NCBI RefSeq assembly: GCF_002192535.1
Contig: NZ_NAIA01000001.1
Span: 123,333-187,332 of the forward strand
Origin: Polynucleobacter hirudinilacicola
GTDB taxonomy: Bacteria > Pseudomonadota > Gammaproteobacteria > Burkholderiales > Burkholderiaceae
DNA length: 64,000 nucleotides
Direction of reading: 5' to 3'
Below are positions 1-7,828 of the stretch, piece by piece. The notes below the pieces were generated by a model, which saw only the letters and a list, made by a program, of their open reading frames with translations, had not been told where the DNA came from and ran no database searches. Numbering within the stretch: the first letter of the stretch is position 1; each line of letters opens with the position of its first letter. The translations under genes were made by a program, and so were the position numbers.

Positions 1-945
1 AAAAAAGGGGATGTGCTACTGCACGCATTGCCCATTTTCCACGTTCATGGATTATTTGTCGCAGCTCATGGCGCATTGATTAACGGTAGTAAGATGATTT
101 GGTTGCCGCGTTTAGATACTGCTCAACTGATTAAGCATATGCCTGCATCCACAGTAATGATGGGCGTACCTACTTTCTATGTACGTTTGTTGGCTGACAA
201 AGGTTTTGACAAGAAGGTGGCGCGTAATATGCGCTTGTTTATTTCTGGTTCAGCACCATTATTGACAGAAACATTTAATACCTTTAAGCAAGTAATTGGT
301 CAGCCAATCTTGGAGCGTTATGGTATGAGTGAAACAGTCATGTTGGTTTCTAATCCCTATAAGGGTGCTCGTGTCGGCGGTTCTGTTGGCTTGCCATTGC
401 CTGGTGTCAAGGTGAGGGTTGTAAATGAAAACAATAAGCCATGTGGTGTAGATGAAATTGGTAGCATCCAAGTCAAAGGCCCAAATATATTTAAGGGCTA
501 CTGGCGCATGCCCGAGAAGACTGCAGAAGAATTTACGAAAGATGGTTGGTTTAAGACTGGTGATGTTGGGCGTTGGGGTGGTGATGCCAATGGCGGCAAA
601 GCGCCAAAAGACTACTTATGCATCGTTGGTCGCAGTAAAGATCTCATTATTTCTGGTGGTTACAACGTATATCCAAAAGAAATCGAAGGCTTTATTGACG
701 ATATGGATGGCGTAGATGAGAGTGCCGTGATTGGCATTCCGCATCCGGACTTTGGCGAGGCTGTGATGGCGATAGTGGTGCCTAAAGCTGGCGCGAAGTT
801 AAATGCAGAGGCAATGATTGCAACACTCAAAACGCAGATTGCTAATTTTAAGATACCAAAGCGCTTGGAAATTGTTACTGACTTACCGCGTAATGCGATG
901 GGTAAGGTGCAAAAGAATATCCTGCGTCAGCAGTACACGCAGTAA
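1..945 (+). CDS. matB: Malonyl-CoA synthetase (AMP-forming), 5' end outside window
   Basis: Acyl-adenylate-forming enzyme that activates malonate to malonyl-CoA with ATP in the cytoplasm. The reading frame is open to base 1, so the first part of the gene lies outside the window; the visible part is the C-terminal ~310 residues. Visible motifs are YGMSET (adenylate binding), KTGDVGRW, the hinge motif GRSKDLIISGGYNVYPKEIE and the C-terminal PRNAMGKVQKN with its catalytic lysine. The run GYWRMPEKT and the NVYPKEIE hinge are typical of MatB rather than of long-chain ligases. The stop abuts the convergent TSUP gene. Family assignment is firm; malonate specificity is inferred from similarity to remembered MatB sequences. 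Confidence 0.85.
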   Translation, partial: KKGDVLLHALPIFHVHGLFVAAHGALINGSKMIWLPRLDTAQLIKHMPASTVMMGVPTFYVRLLADKGFDKKVARNMRLFISGSAPLLTETFNTFKQVIGQPILERYGMSETVMLVSNPYKGARVGGSVGLPLPGVKVRVVNENNKPCGVDEIGSIQVKGPNIFKGYWRMPEKTAEEFTKDGWFKTGDVGRWGGDANGGKAPKDYLCIVGRSKDLIISGGYNVYPKEIEGFIDDMDGVDESAVIGIPHPDFGEAVMAIVVPKAGAKLNAEAMIATLKTQIANFKIPKRLEIVTDLPRNAMGKVQKNILRQQYTQ

Positions 946-1764
946 TTAGAAGCCAAATGCCTTGCGGCTTTCATTGAACATGAACGCTGCAAGGAAAAAC
1001 AACATGACGCCGAAGATGCGTTTGAGCTGAGCAACATTAAGCTTGCGCGCCATCTTGGCTCCTAGTGGAGCAGTGAAGATACTGACTGCCACAATGCAAG
1101 CAACGGCTGGCACGTACACAAAACCTAATGATCCAGCAGGAAGGTTGGGGTAGTCCCAGCTACCATACATATAACCTATGGTTGCTGCTGCTGCAATTGG
1201 AAATCCTAGGCCAGAAGAGCTTGCCATTGCGACGTGGGGTTTAACGTTGCACCAGAGCATAAATGGCACTGTAATAAATGCGCCGCCTGCGCCAACTAAG
1301 CTGGATAGGCAGCCTGCAAAGGCTCCGAATGAAAATAATCCTAGTTTGCCCGGTAACTCACGGCCTACCCCCGGTTTTTTATTGAGAATCATCTGAATAG
1401 AGGTGTAAACAATGAAGATGGCAAAAAAGAGCGATAGCCATGAAGTATTGAGTGCCTCAAAAATTTCACTTCCACCAATAAGACTCCCCGCAACCAATCC
1501 AGGGCTAAATGCAGCAACCAGCTTCCAATCAATCGAGCCATGTTTGTGATGCGCCCAAATTGCAGAGGTTGTTGTAAATAGAATGGTAGCCATACCGGTT
1601 GCAATTGCCATGTGCACGATAACGCTTTGATCAAAATTCAGATGGTTGAATACTAAGATCATGAAGGGCACAAGAATCATGCCGCCCCCTATGCCAAGAA
1701 GCCCCGCCAGAAAACCTGCGATGCTACCGCATAACATCAGCATTGCAATATCAGTTAGTAACAT
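946..1764 (-). CDS. TSUP-family (TauE/SafE) anion exporter/permease
   Basis: Integral membrane protein of 272 residues with about eight hydrophobic segments and the paired family motif: GLLGIGGGMILVP near residue 23 and SSLVGAGGAFITVP in the second half. Family members move sulfite, sulfoacetate or other organosulfur anions; the substrate here cannot be told. The ATG lies just 3' of the 6S RNA gene. The best Shine-Dalgarno (GGCGGGG, about 1770-1776) is also the 3' strand of the 6S closing stem, so this gene is probably expressed from read-through of zapA/6S transcripts or when that stem is open. The stop codon abuts the matB stop. Confidence 0.85.
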   Translation of the reverse strand: MLLTDIAMLMLCGSIAGFLAGLLGIGGGMILVPFMILVFNHLNFDQSVIVHMAIATGMATILFTTTSAIWAHHKHGSIDWKLVAAFSPGLVAGSLIGGSEIFEALNTSWLSLFFAIFIVYTSIQMILNKKPGVGRELPGKLGLFSFGAFAGCLSSLVGAGGAFITVPFMLWCNVKPHVAMASSSGLGFPIAAAATIGYMYGSWDYPNLPAGSLGFVYVPAVACIVAVSIFTAPLGAKMARKLNVAQLKRIFGVMLFFLAAFMFNESRKAFGF

Positions 1765-1769
1765 GAATT

Positions 1770-1979
1770 CCCCGCCTTAGCCGCTAGGCCGTCATCCTGA
1801 ACCCTAAGGTTCAAGGTGGAACGGCTACTCTGTTTCGGGTGCATTAAGTGATTCAGGGAGTGACCAAGTCTAAGTTGGCACTGTGAACCAGCAAAACGCT
1901 CACGCCCACAAGGTAAAGATCGTTCCGGATGCTTGCGCATCGGTTCAAGGAACTATTGGCCTTGGCGAACCAGGCAGGG
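1770..1979 (-). ncRNA. ssrS: 6S RNA (SsrS), regulator of RNA polymerase
   Basis: Lies directly downstream of zapA, the usual place for ssrS in proteobacteria. On the minus strand the 3' part reads CACCTTGAACC, AGGGTTCA and GACGGCCTAGCGGC, which lines up with the end of E. coli 6S RNA (CACCUUGAACCAAGGGUUCA, then CAGCCUGCGGC). The 5' part (GTTCGCCAAGGCC, then TTGAACCGATG) matches the E. coli 5' strand, and the outer arms CCTGCCT and AGGCGGG can pair. 6S RNA mimics an open promoter and sequesters sigma70-RNA polymerase in stationary phase. The ends are approximate. The 5' arm overlaps the last ~35 bases of zapA. Confidence 0.87.
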
Positions 1980-2298
1980 AAAGGGTTTGCAGCAAAGCAT
2001 CTACTTGATCTTCAAGGGTATGGATTTCAGCTTGAAGTCTCGCTACTTCATCGGTGCTGACATTTGAAGAGGCACTTTGTTGTGATTGATTTTTCTGTAA
2101 TGTAATTAAGTCACCAGCAATTTTGAGTGCAGCCATCATGCTGGCCCGCTCGATACTACGATTACCGCCGCTAATGGCGAGTTGAATTTGCTCATCCACC
2201 AAGACGCAAGCGGCGCGAAGCAAAGGCTCATGTTCGGCACTGGTTGCTAAAGTAATTTTTTGACCAGCAAGACTTACTTCAATGCGTTGTTGGCTCAT
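1945..2298 (-). CDS. zapA: Cell division protein ZapA
   Basis: FtsZ-associated protein that bundles FtsZ protofilaments at the division ring. The sequence has the ZapA pattern: an N-terminal strand (RIEVSLAGQKITL), then a helix (EPLLRAACVLVDEQI), then the long C-terminal coiled coil (VARLQAEIHTLEDQVDALLQ). The chosen ATG at 2298 has AGAGG six bases upstream and gives 117 residues, near the usual length; an upstream start at 2361 would add an unrelated N-terminus. It overlaps the end of the preceding coiled-coil gene by 20 bases, so the two are probably translated together. 6S RNA follows, sharing its 5' end with the zapA 3' end. Confidence 0.9.
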   Translation of the reverse strand: MSQQRIEVSLAGQKITLATSAEHEPLLRAACVLVDEQIQLAISGGNRSIERASMMAALKIAGDLITLQKNQSQQSASSNVSTDEVARLQAEIHTLEDQVDALLQTLSLPGSPRPIVP

Positions 2299-2566
2299 TG
2301 TCATCCTCTGGATTGTTTGGTGTGGCAACTTCGCCAAGTAGATTGAGCTGACGACCATCACTCTGCTCTGGCAAACGGCTCAGGATATGCTGAATCCGTT
2401 TTTGTGCATCTTCAATTTTGTTTTCTTGTAGCGCACGATCTTGAGCAAGATTTTTCACTGCATCTTGAATTAAGGTAATTTTTTCAGAAACGCGCGCAAT
2501 TGAAACCCTCAGGCCATTTAAGCCTGGGACTTCGGATTCCTGAGGGTGGGAGGTAAGCTCACTCAT
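2279..2566 (-). CDS. Small coiled-coil protein, ZapB-like, upstream of zapA
   Basis: A 95-residue soluble protein. Residues ~20-65 (VSIARVSEKITLIQDAVKNL and onward) are strongly helical and coiled-coil in character; the tail is acidic and polar. Its position immediately upstream of zapA, with overlap, is typical of the small ZapB/DUF904-type coiled-coil proteins that accompany zapA in betaproteobacteria, so a role in division-ring organisation is inferred. There is no catalytic motif. Start: the ATG at 2566 is the first in frame. The family name is less certain than the existence of the gene. Confidence 0.7.
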   Translation of the reverse strand: MSELTSHPQESEVPGLNGLRVSIARVSEKITLIQDAVKNLAQDRALQENKIEDAQKRIQHILSRLPEQSDGRQLNLLGEVATPNNPEDDNEPTTH

Positions 2567-2610
2567 ATTGGCATTGTAGCCTCAGGCTCAGCGTTGGCGC
2601 TAGACTGCTG

Positions 2611-2647
2611 GTTTAGATCTCCGCACAAGGGATAAATGGATCTAAAC
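2611..2647. repeat. Perfect 9-bp inverted repeat with 19-base spacer
   Basis: GTTTAGATC at 2611-2619 is mirrored by GATCTAAAC at 2639-2647. It lies in the gap between the end of the TonB receptor gene (2672) and the start of the coiled-coil gene (2566). Nearby, CCCTAATTAGGG is a second short palindrome just after the receptor stop. The repeat could fold as a transcript-end hairpin for the receptor gene, or be an operator for the zapB-like/zapA unit. No U-run follows, so an intrinsic terminator is not shown. Confidence 0.5.
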
Positions 2648-2671
2648 TCGGCGAGCAAACCCTAATTAGGG

Positions 2672-4798
2672 CTAGTTAAAGTTGTACTTGACGGATGCAA
2701 AAACCGATCTCGGTTCACTTGGGTAGTATGAGTATGTTGAAAATCGTCCCATCCCTGTTCCATATGTTGAGTACTGCGCATTTCCAACGTTTTTAATAGT
2801 TAGTCGACCTTCTATGCCCATAAACTTGTAGGAGGTGAAAATATCACCAACTACATAGGAGGGCATTACTGGCGTAGCGCTATAGTAATTTGGGGCAGAG
2901 TCATAGTACTGATTACTGACGTAGTTCACTACGCCGCCGACCGACCAGCGGCTAGTAATGAGGTAATTTGCTCTCGCGTTGAGCAAGGTATCTGGAACAA
3001 TAGGAATAGGATTTCCAGAGTAAGGCCCGTTTGCATAATAGGACTTTTGGTATTTGCCGCCTATTCCAACATTAAATGAGGAGGTGATATTGGTTGCAAC
3101 ATCAAGCAAAATTCCACCCCGATTGGTTTGGTAAATAGAGTTGTAGTTAGCTCCAGTACTAGGGTTGTAGCTAATCTCATTTTGTGTCATCGATTTAAAA
3201 ATAGATGAAGTAATTTTTGATTTCCAGATCGACCAGTTACCACCTATTTCATAGGTTTGCGTGGTTTGGGGTTGCAGTATCCCATTAAAAACCAATTCAT
3301 AAGCGCCATCGGGATTTGTCCCAAATGCCCAATATTCATCGACGTTGGGGAATCTAAATGATTGATTCCACTTTATATATACATGTTGTCCAGGCAGGTA
3401 ATTTGCATTTAAGGCAATATCGCCCGCATTAGCGGCAAATTGTTGAGAATTATTTACTGTTCCATTGGCTGCGTAGACTGAGGTGCTTGTAGTCGATGCT
3501 TGCTGTACCTGACGACGAAATCCTCCGCTTGCTTCAAATACTTTACTTAATGGAATTTTTTGGATGACATAGACCGAATTATTAATTTGGGTGGCATTTT
3601 GTGAATCATGGGTCAGATTGTTGTAGTAGTAATAGTCTTTTTGATTGGCAAGGATGATGCTTTGTGATAGCGGGCTATAAGTACTGCTTCCAGCTTGATT
3701 GGCTTTGGAAAAGTCATACCCAATAATAGTTGTTCCAATCCCTGCAAAATTTGCTTTAACGCGAGGAGAAATAGCCAATTGCCAGCCTTGCAACTTATTA
3801 TTCATGGGGCTGCCAGCATAACCATATGAATAGATATCGCTTGGGTCTAAAGAGACGAAATAATCAGCCTGAGGTGTGTAATAGAAGGAGGTTTTATTGT
3901 TATAAGAAGTATCGACCTCGAATATGTAGTTTTCACCCATGCTCTTAGTAAGGCCCTGGCGAAAGCCTAGATTATTTGTGGTGTAGTTATTTCCCGCATC
4001 TTCTGGGCTTACAGATAATGGATTGCCAGAACCGACCAGACCGAGAACTGGGCTGGCTAATTTTGAATTAGTGTATCCATAGTAAACATCAATATATGCC
4101 CGATCTCCGCCCCCTAAATCTTGGAAAATTTTCGCATCGATGGAGTAGGCATTCGCTGCGGTATTTGGCCTCCAACCATTAGTATTGGAAGTATTTGCGC
4201 TGATTTGAAAGGTGGTTTTTTCAACTGTATTTCTGAAAATCGCATTATTAATGGATGTACCCCAAGTTCCATAGCTAGCTGATACTTGGTTGATATTCTT
4301 TTTACCGCCGTTGGTGATGATATTTATTACTCCGCCAACAGCGCCATTGCCATACTGGACGCTTGCACCCCCTTGTAGTATTTCAATGCGCTCAATTGAA
4401 TCTATGGGGATGGTTGACCAGTCAACATTTCCAGAATCAATCGGATTAATTCTGATGCCATCAACTAATACCGCAGTCGTGCTATTACCCGTCGGTCCAA
4501 AGCCTCCCATATCAACAGATGCATCAAGATTGAGAGAGCTAGAATTTAATCCGCTAACTCTTAAACCCCCAATTTGCGACAGGACTTGAGGAATGGTGTT
4601 GGAGCTAGAGTTTTCTATTTCTTCGCGAGTGATGATATTAACGTTTGCTGGTACTTGATTCAGATTCTCCTCAAATCGCGAGCCAGTAACGATGACGGTC
4701 GTTGGAGAATTTTGTGCAAATGTAAAAAGAGCGGGGTTGAGTAAAGCAAGGGCGGCACAAATCTGAGCGATTTGCTTTGGTTTGAACTGCTGTTTCAT
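2672..4798 (-). CDS. btuB: TonB-dependent outer-membrane receptor, BtuB-type (B12/corrinoid uptake)
   Basis: Outer-membrane ligand-gated porin of 708 residues. It starts with a signal peptide (QICAALALLNPALFTFAQ), then a TonB-box-like stretch (TTVIVTGSR), the plug domain (VPANVNIITREEIENSSS; GVQYGNGAVGGVINI region near residues 140-160), then a long barrel rich in aromatic/Asn/Thr strands. A cobalamin riboswitch precedes the gene, so vitamin B12 or another corrinoid is the likely cargo. The C-terminus is SVKYNFN: the usual last aromatic residue of barrel proteins is here second from the end, followed by Asn. No btuCDF genes lie next to it. The leader from ~4954 to 4799 contains a hairpin (AGCTTAC/GTGAGCT, ~4822-4845) close to the start codon. 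Confidence 0.88.
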   Translation of the reverse strand: MKQQFKPKQIAQICAALALLNPALFTFAQNSPTTVIVTGSRFEENLNQVPANVNIITREEIENSSSNTIPQVLSQIGGLRVSGLNSSSLNLDASVDMGGFGPTGNSTTAVLVDGIRINPIDSGNVDWSTIPIDSIERIEILQGGASVQYGNGAVGGVINIITNGGKKNINQVSASYGTWGTSINNAIFRNTVEKTTFQISANTSNTNGWRPNTAANAYSIDAKIFQDLGGGDRAYIDVYYGYTNSKLASPVLGLVGSGNPLSVSPEDAGNNYTTNNLGFRQGLTKSMGENYIFEVDTSYNNKTSFYYTPQADYFVSLDPSDIYSYGYAGSPMNNKLQGWQLAISPRVKANFAGIGTTIIGYDFSKANQAGSSTYSPLSQSIILANQKDYYYYNNLTHDSQNATQINNSVYVIQKIPLSKVFEASGGFRRQVQQASTTSTSVYAANGTVNNSQQFAANAGDIALNANYLPGQHVYIKWNQSFRFPNVDEYWAFGTNPDGAYELVFNGILQPQTTQTYEIGGNWSIWKSKITSSIFKSMTQNEISYNPSTGANYNSIYQTNRGGILLDVATNITSSFNVGIGGKYQKSYYANGPYSGNPIPIVPDTLLNARANYLITSRWSVGGVVNYVSNQYYDSAPNYYSATPVMPSYVVGDIFTSYKFMGIEGRLTIKNVGNAQYSTYGTGMGRFSTYSYYPSEPRSVFASVKYNFN

Positions 4799-4954
4799 GA
4801 AATGCTTTCTGTTATCGAATGCCTAGCTCACTTCCCCGTAAGCTGGGTCGAACAGAATTTCACGTGCAGGGGTTCAGACGTCAATTTGGCGCAAGATCTC
4901 AGGACCAGGCGCTGTCATCGGCGCGCGAAGGTCCCCGTCCTCGAAATTCCACCT

Positions 4955-5144
4955 GTCTTGGCCGGTATCCGGGCTAGTAAATATCAGAATCTGGCCTTCC
5001 CATGCGATTGACGCGCACAGTGGCTTTGTCAGATTCCTGACGCCTAAAAAATGAGCAAAAGGCGTATTTACCTACCGTTGCGGGGGCAGCACACGTTTAG
5101 TGTTTCCCGTTTAACTCTATTGCACTGCAATAGAGCACCACGAC
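4955..5144 (-). promoter_or_regulatory. Cobalamin (adenosylcobalamin) riboswitch controlling btuB
   Basis: On the minus strand the conserved B12-element blocks appear in order: GGTGCTC near the 5' end, TTAAACGGGAA, GTGCTGCCCCCGCAACGGT, GCCACTG, GGGAAGGC and finally AGCCCGGATACCGGCC (about 4960-4975). These are the sequence signatures of the cobalamin riboswitch core. A possible -10 box TAGAAT (5151-5156) would start the transcript at about 5144, right at the aptamer 5' end. The aptamer precedes the receptor gene by ~155 bases, enough for an expression platform; its exact switching hairpin was not resolved. The expected effect is repression of receptor synthesis when B12 is plentiful. Confidence 0.95.
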
Positions 5145-5238
5145 TGTTCAATTCTAGCCCAACTCCAGTGGGGATTAGGGTTTTTATCTAATTTGTAGTT
5201 TAAAAAAGCCTACAATGATGGGCTTGGACTAAGGATTC

Positions 5239-5856
5239 ATGACAGCATTAGATAAACACCCCGAAAAAAACCTAATTCGCCTGCAATTGAGCCAAAACTC
5301 AGTCTTAAAAAGCTTGGATCAAGATGCGATGGCGGACTTAGAGCGGCATTTAGAGATCTCTGACCTCAAAAAATCAGAGATTTTGCTGCATCAGGGCGAC
5401 CATCAAATGGAACAATACTTTGTTTTAGATGGCATTTTGAAGCGCATTGTTTCTAGTGCCGATGCTAAAGAGATGATTTTGCGTTTCGCTATCGAAAAAG
5501 ACATTGAGACTAGCTATGCCGCTTGGCGCCTGAAGACTGCTGCTCCCTACAGTATTGCCTCTGTAACCAAGGCACGAGTGGCTCGAATGCCGCTCAAGAA
5601 ATGGGCAGAATTCTTGGATCAGCATAAGCCCCTTAAAGAAAGCTTTGAGTTCGAAGTGATGCGTCTGATGAGTGAGATCATGGCCCACACGATTACATTG
5701 CATATGCTTGATGCTCCAGGTCGAGTAGAGCGTTTTCTGCGCAAATATGAAGACTTATTTGAGCTACTCCCCAAAAAGGAGTTGGCCGCCTATCTCAATC
5801 TCTCCCCTGAGACCTTGAGTCGCCTTAAAACTAAGCATAAAGAGCTATTTATCTAA
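5239..5856 (+). CDS. Crp/FNR-family transcription regulator, cysteine-free
   Basis: A 205-residue regulator: an N-terminal cyclic-nucleotide-binding-like beta roll (about residues 20-120; LLHQGDHQMEQYFVLDGILKR), a dimer helix (~125-155), and a C-terminal winged HTH. The recognition helix reads SPETLSRLK, keeping the E-x-x-S-R (E191, S194, R195) that reads TTGA half sites in FNR. The protein has no cysteine, so it cannot hold the FNR Fe-S cluster, and the effector is unknown. It stands just upstream of the oxalate genes in the same direction, with an FNR-type palindrome at 5903-5916 between them, so it is the obvious candidate regulator. The ATG is preceded by AAGG. A possible -10 (TACAAT) lies at about 5212. 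Confidence 0.85.
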   Translation: MTALDKHPEKNLIRLQLSQNSVLKSLDQDAMADLERHLEISDLKKSEILLHQGDHQMEQYFVLDGILKRIVSSADAKEMILRFAIEKDIETSYAAWRLKTAAPYSIASVTKARVARMPLKKWAEFLDQHKPLKESFEFEVMRLMSEIMAHTITLHMLDAPGRVERFLRKYEDLFELLPKKELAAYLNLSPETLSRLKTKHKELFI

Positions 5857-5902
5857 GTTTTAAGGGTTTGCGCCCCTTTGGGTGGCTTGAATTAAGGGGA
5901 AA

Positions 5903-5944
5903 TTGACCGAAGTCAATGATGAACCTCCACCCCGAGCCTAATAT
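5903..5944 (+). promoter_or_regulatory. FNR/Crp-type operator and -10 box in front of oxc
   Basis: TTGACCGAAGTCAA (5903-5916) is a perfect TTGAC-N4-GTCAA palindrome, the geometry of FNR-family sites (TTGAT-N4-ATCAA). A -10-like TAATAT lies at 5939-5944. If transcription starts seven bases later (about 5951), the palindrome is centred at -41.5, the standard position for class II activation by this family. No good -35 hexamer is needed or seen. The start site is inferred, not observed. Confidence 0.6.
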
Positions 5945-6069
5945 TCATTTCTGCCTAAGCGGGGACTAATACCCGCAGTGCGATTAATAACTTCATTGGA
6001 GACGCTAGCGAAAGCTAAATTGCATGGACCCATCACTTTGTGATGACTCGCAATTCATATAAAAATTCT

Positions 6070-7779
6070 ATGACAACAGATAACCAAAACACACAACTAA
6101 CTGATGGCTTCCATCTCGTCATTGACGCTTTAAAGGCGAATGACCTCGATACGATTTTCGGACTAGTTGGTATTCCAATTACTGACCTCTGTCGTTTGGC
6201 ACAAGCCGAAGGTTTGCGCTTTATCGGTTTCCGTCACGAGCAACATGCTGGTAACGCTGCGGCGATCGCTGGCTACATGACACAAAAGCCTGGTATTTGC
6301 ATGACTGTTTCTGCGCCGGGTTTCTTGAATGGTTTAACAGCGCTAGCAAATGCTACGGTGAACTGTTTCCCGATGATTTTGATTTCTGGCTCAAGCGAGC
6401 GTGAGATCGTTGACTTACAGCAGGGTGACTACGAAGAGATGGATCAACTCAACGCTGCTAAGCCATATTGCAAAGCTGCATACCGTATTAATCACATTGA
6501 AGATATCGGCATTGGTTTTGCTCGCGCGATTCGTGCAGCAGTATCTGGTCGTCCAGGCGGCGTGTACTTAGACTTGCCAGCACAGTTGCTGGCTCAAACA
6601 ATGCCTGCTGATGAAGCTAAGAAATCTATTTTCAAAGTAATCGATCCAGTTCCTCGTCAAATTCCAGCTGCTGATGCAGTGGCGCGTGCCTTAGACGTAT
6701 TGAAAGGCGCTAAGCGTCCATTAATTCTCTTGGGCAAAGGTGCTGCTTATGCACAAGCTGATAAAGAGATTCGTGATTTGATCGAAAAATCTGGAATTCC
6801 TTACTTGCCGATGTCAATGGCTAAAGGTTTATTGCCAGATAACCATCCACAATCTGCTTCTGCGGCGCGCTCATTTGTATTGGCTGAAGCTGATGCAGTA
6901 ATGTTGGTTGGCGCACGTTTGAACTGGTTGCTTGCTCACGGTAAGGGTAAGACTTGGGGCAAAGATCCTAAGAAATTTATTCAGATCGATATTCAAGCAA
7001 ACGAGGTCGATAGCAACGTGCAAATCGCTGCCCCATTAATTGGTGATATTGGTTCATGCGTTAGTGAACTCTTGAAAGGGATTTCTGCTGTTCCTAAGCC
7101 AAGTGCGGAGTGGATTGCTGCAATCACCGACAAGAAAGACAAGAACACTGCCAAGATGGCTGAGACATTGGCAAAAGAAGCTAACCCAATGAACTTCCAT
7201 GGCGCGTTGCGTGTGATTCGCGATGTCATTAAGAAGAATCCAGATGTCAATTTGGTAAACGAAGGTGCAAACACCTTGGATTACTGCCGTGCGATTGTGG
7301 ATATGTATAAGCCACGTAAGCGCTTTGACTCTGGTACTTGGGGAATCATGGGTATTGGTATGGGCTATGCCATTGGTGCTGCTGTGACTAGCGGCCTACC
7401 AACAGTTGCGGTTGAAGGCGATAGTGCGTTTGGTTTTAGCGGCATGGAACTCGAAACTGTTTGCCGTTACAACTTGCCAATCACAACTGTTGTGTTTAAC
7501 AACAATGGCGTATACCGTGGTACCGATGTCAATCCAACTGGCGGCGCTGATGTTGCTCCGACTGTTTTTGTTAAGGATGCGCGTTACGACAAGATGATTG
7601 AAGCGTTTGGTGGTGTTGGTTACTACGTAACCACTCCAGCAGAATTGGAAGCAGCGTTAACAGAAGCTATTGCTGCCGGTAAACCAGCTCTCATCAATGC
7701 TGTTATTGATGAAACTGCAGGTACTGAAAGTGGACGTTTAACAAACTTAAACCCATCCACAGCAGCTGCTAAGAAGTAA
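6070..7779 (+). CDS. oxc: Oxalyl-CoA decarboxylase (ThDP-dependent)
   Basis: Converts oxalyl-CoA to formyl-CoA and CO2 using thiamine diphosphate and Mg2+. The sequence follows Oxalobacter formigenes Oxc closely along its length: LTDGFH near the start, [10 protein letters not shown] with the cofactor-activating Glu57, [41 protein letters not shown], and the ThDP/Mg motif [14 protein letters not shown] through NNNGVYRG. The ATG at 6070 gives 569 residues, matching the family (about 568); in-frame GTG 6040 and ATG 6043 would add ten non-conserved residues. No strong Shine-Dalgarno is visible before any of these starts. It heads the oxalate operon with frc 49 bases downstream. Confidence 0.96.
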   Translation: MTTDNQNTQLTDGFHLVIDALKANDLDTIFGLVGIPITDLCRLAQAEGLRFIGFRHEQHAGNAAAIAGYMTQKPGICMTVSAPGFLNGLTALANATVNCFPMILISGSSEREIVDLQQGDYEEMDQLNAAKPYCKAAYRINHIEDIGIGFARAIRAAVSGRPGGVYLDLPAQLLAQTMPADEAKKSIFKVIDPVPRQIPAADAVARALDVLKGAKRPLILLGKGAAYAQADKEIRDLIEKSGIPYLPMSMAKGLLPDNHPQSASAARSFVLAEADAVMLVGARLNWLLAHGKGKTWGKDPKKFIQIDIQANEVDSNVQIAAPLIGDIGSCVSELLKGISAVPKPSAEWIAAITDKKDKNTAKMAETLAKEANPMNFHGALRVIRDVIKKNPDVNLVNEGANTLDYCRAIVDMYKPRKRFDSGTWGIMGIGMGYAIGAAVTSGLPTVAVEGDSAFGFSGMELETVCRYNLPITTVVFNNNGVYRGTDVNPTGGADVAPTVFVKDARYDKMIEAFGGVGYYVTTPAELEAALTEAIAAGKPALINAVIDETAGTESGRLTNLNPSTAAAKK

Positions 7780-7828
7780 TTACAGATTAATTTAGAAGCA
7801 AATAAGAAACACTTAAGGAGAAACAAAC

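Noticed and set aside
1755..1940. Open frame of 61 codons on the minus strand
   Set aside because: It lies entirely in the 6S RNA gene and has no family resemblance.
4799..4954. A short protein gene in the btuB leader
   Set aside because: The open frame across this region on the plus strand is only the complement of the riboswitch and leader.
6040..6069. Upstream starts for oxc (GTG 6040, ATG 6043)
   Set aside because: They add residues not found in the family and have no better ribosome site than ATG 6070.
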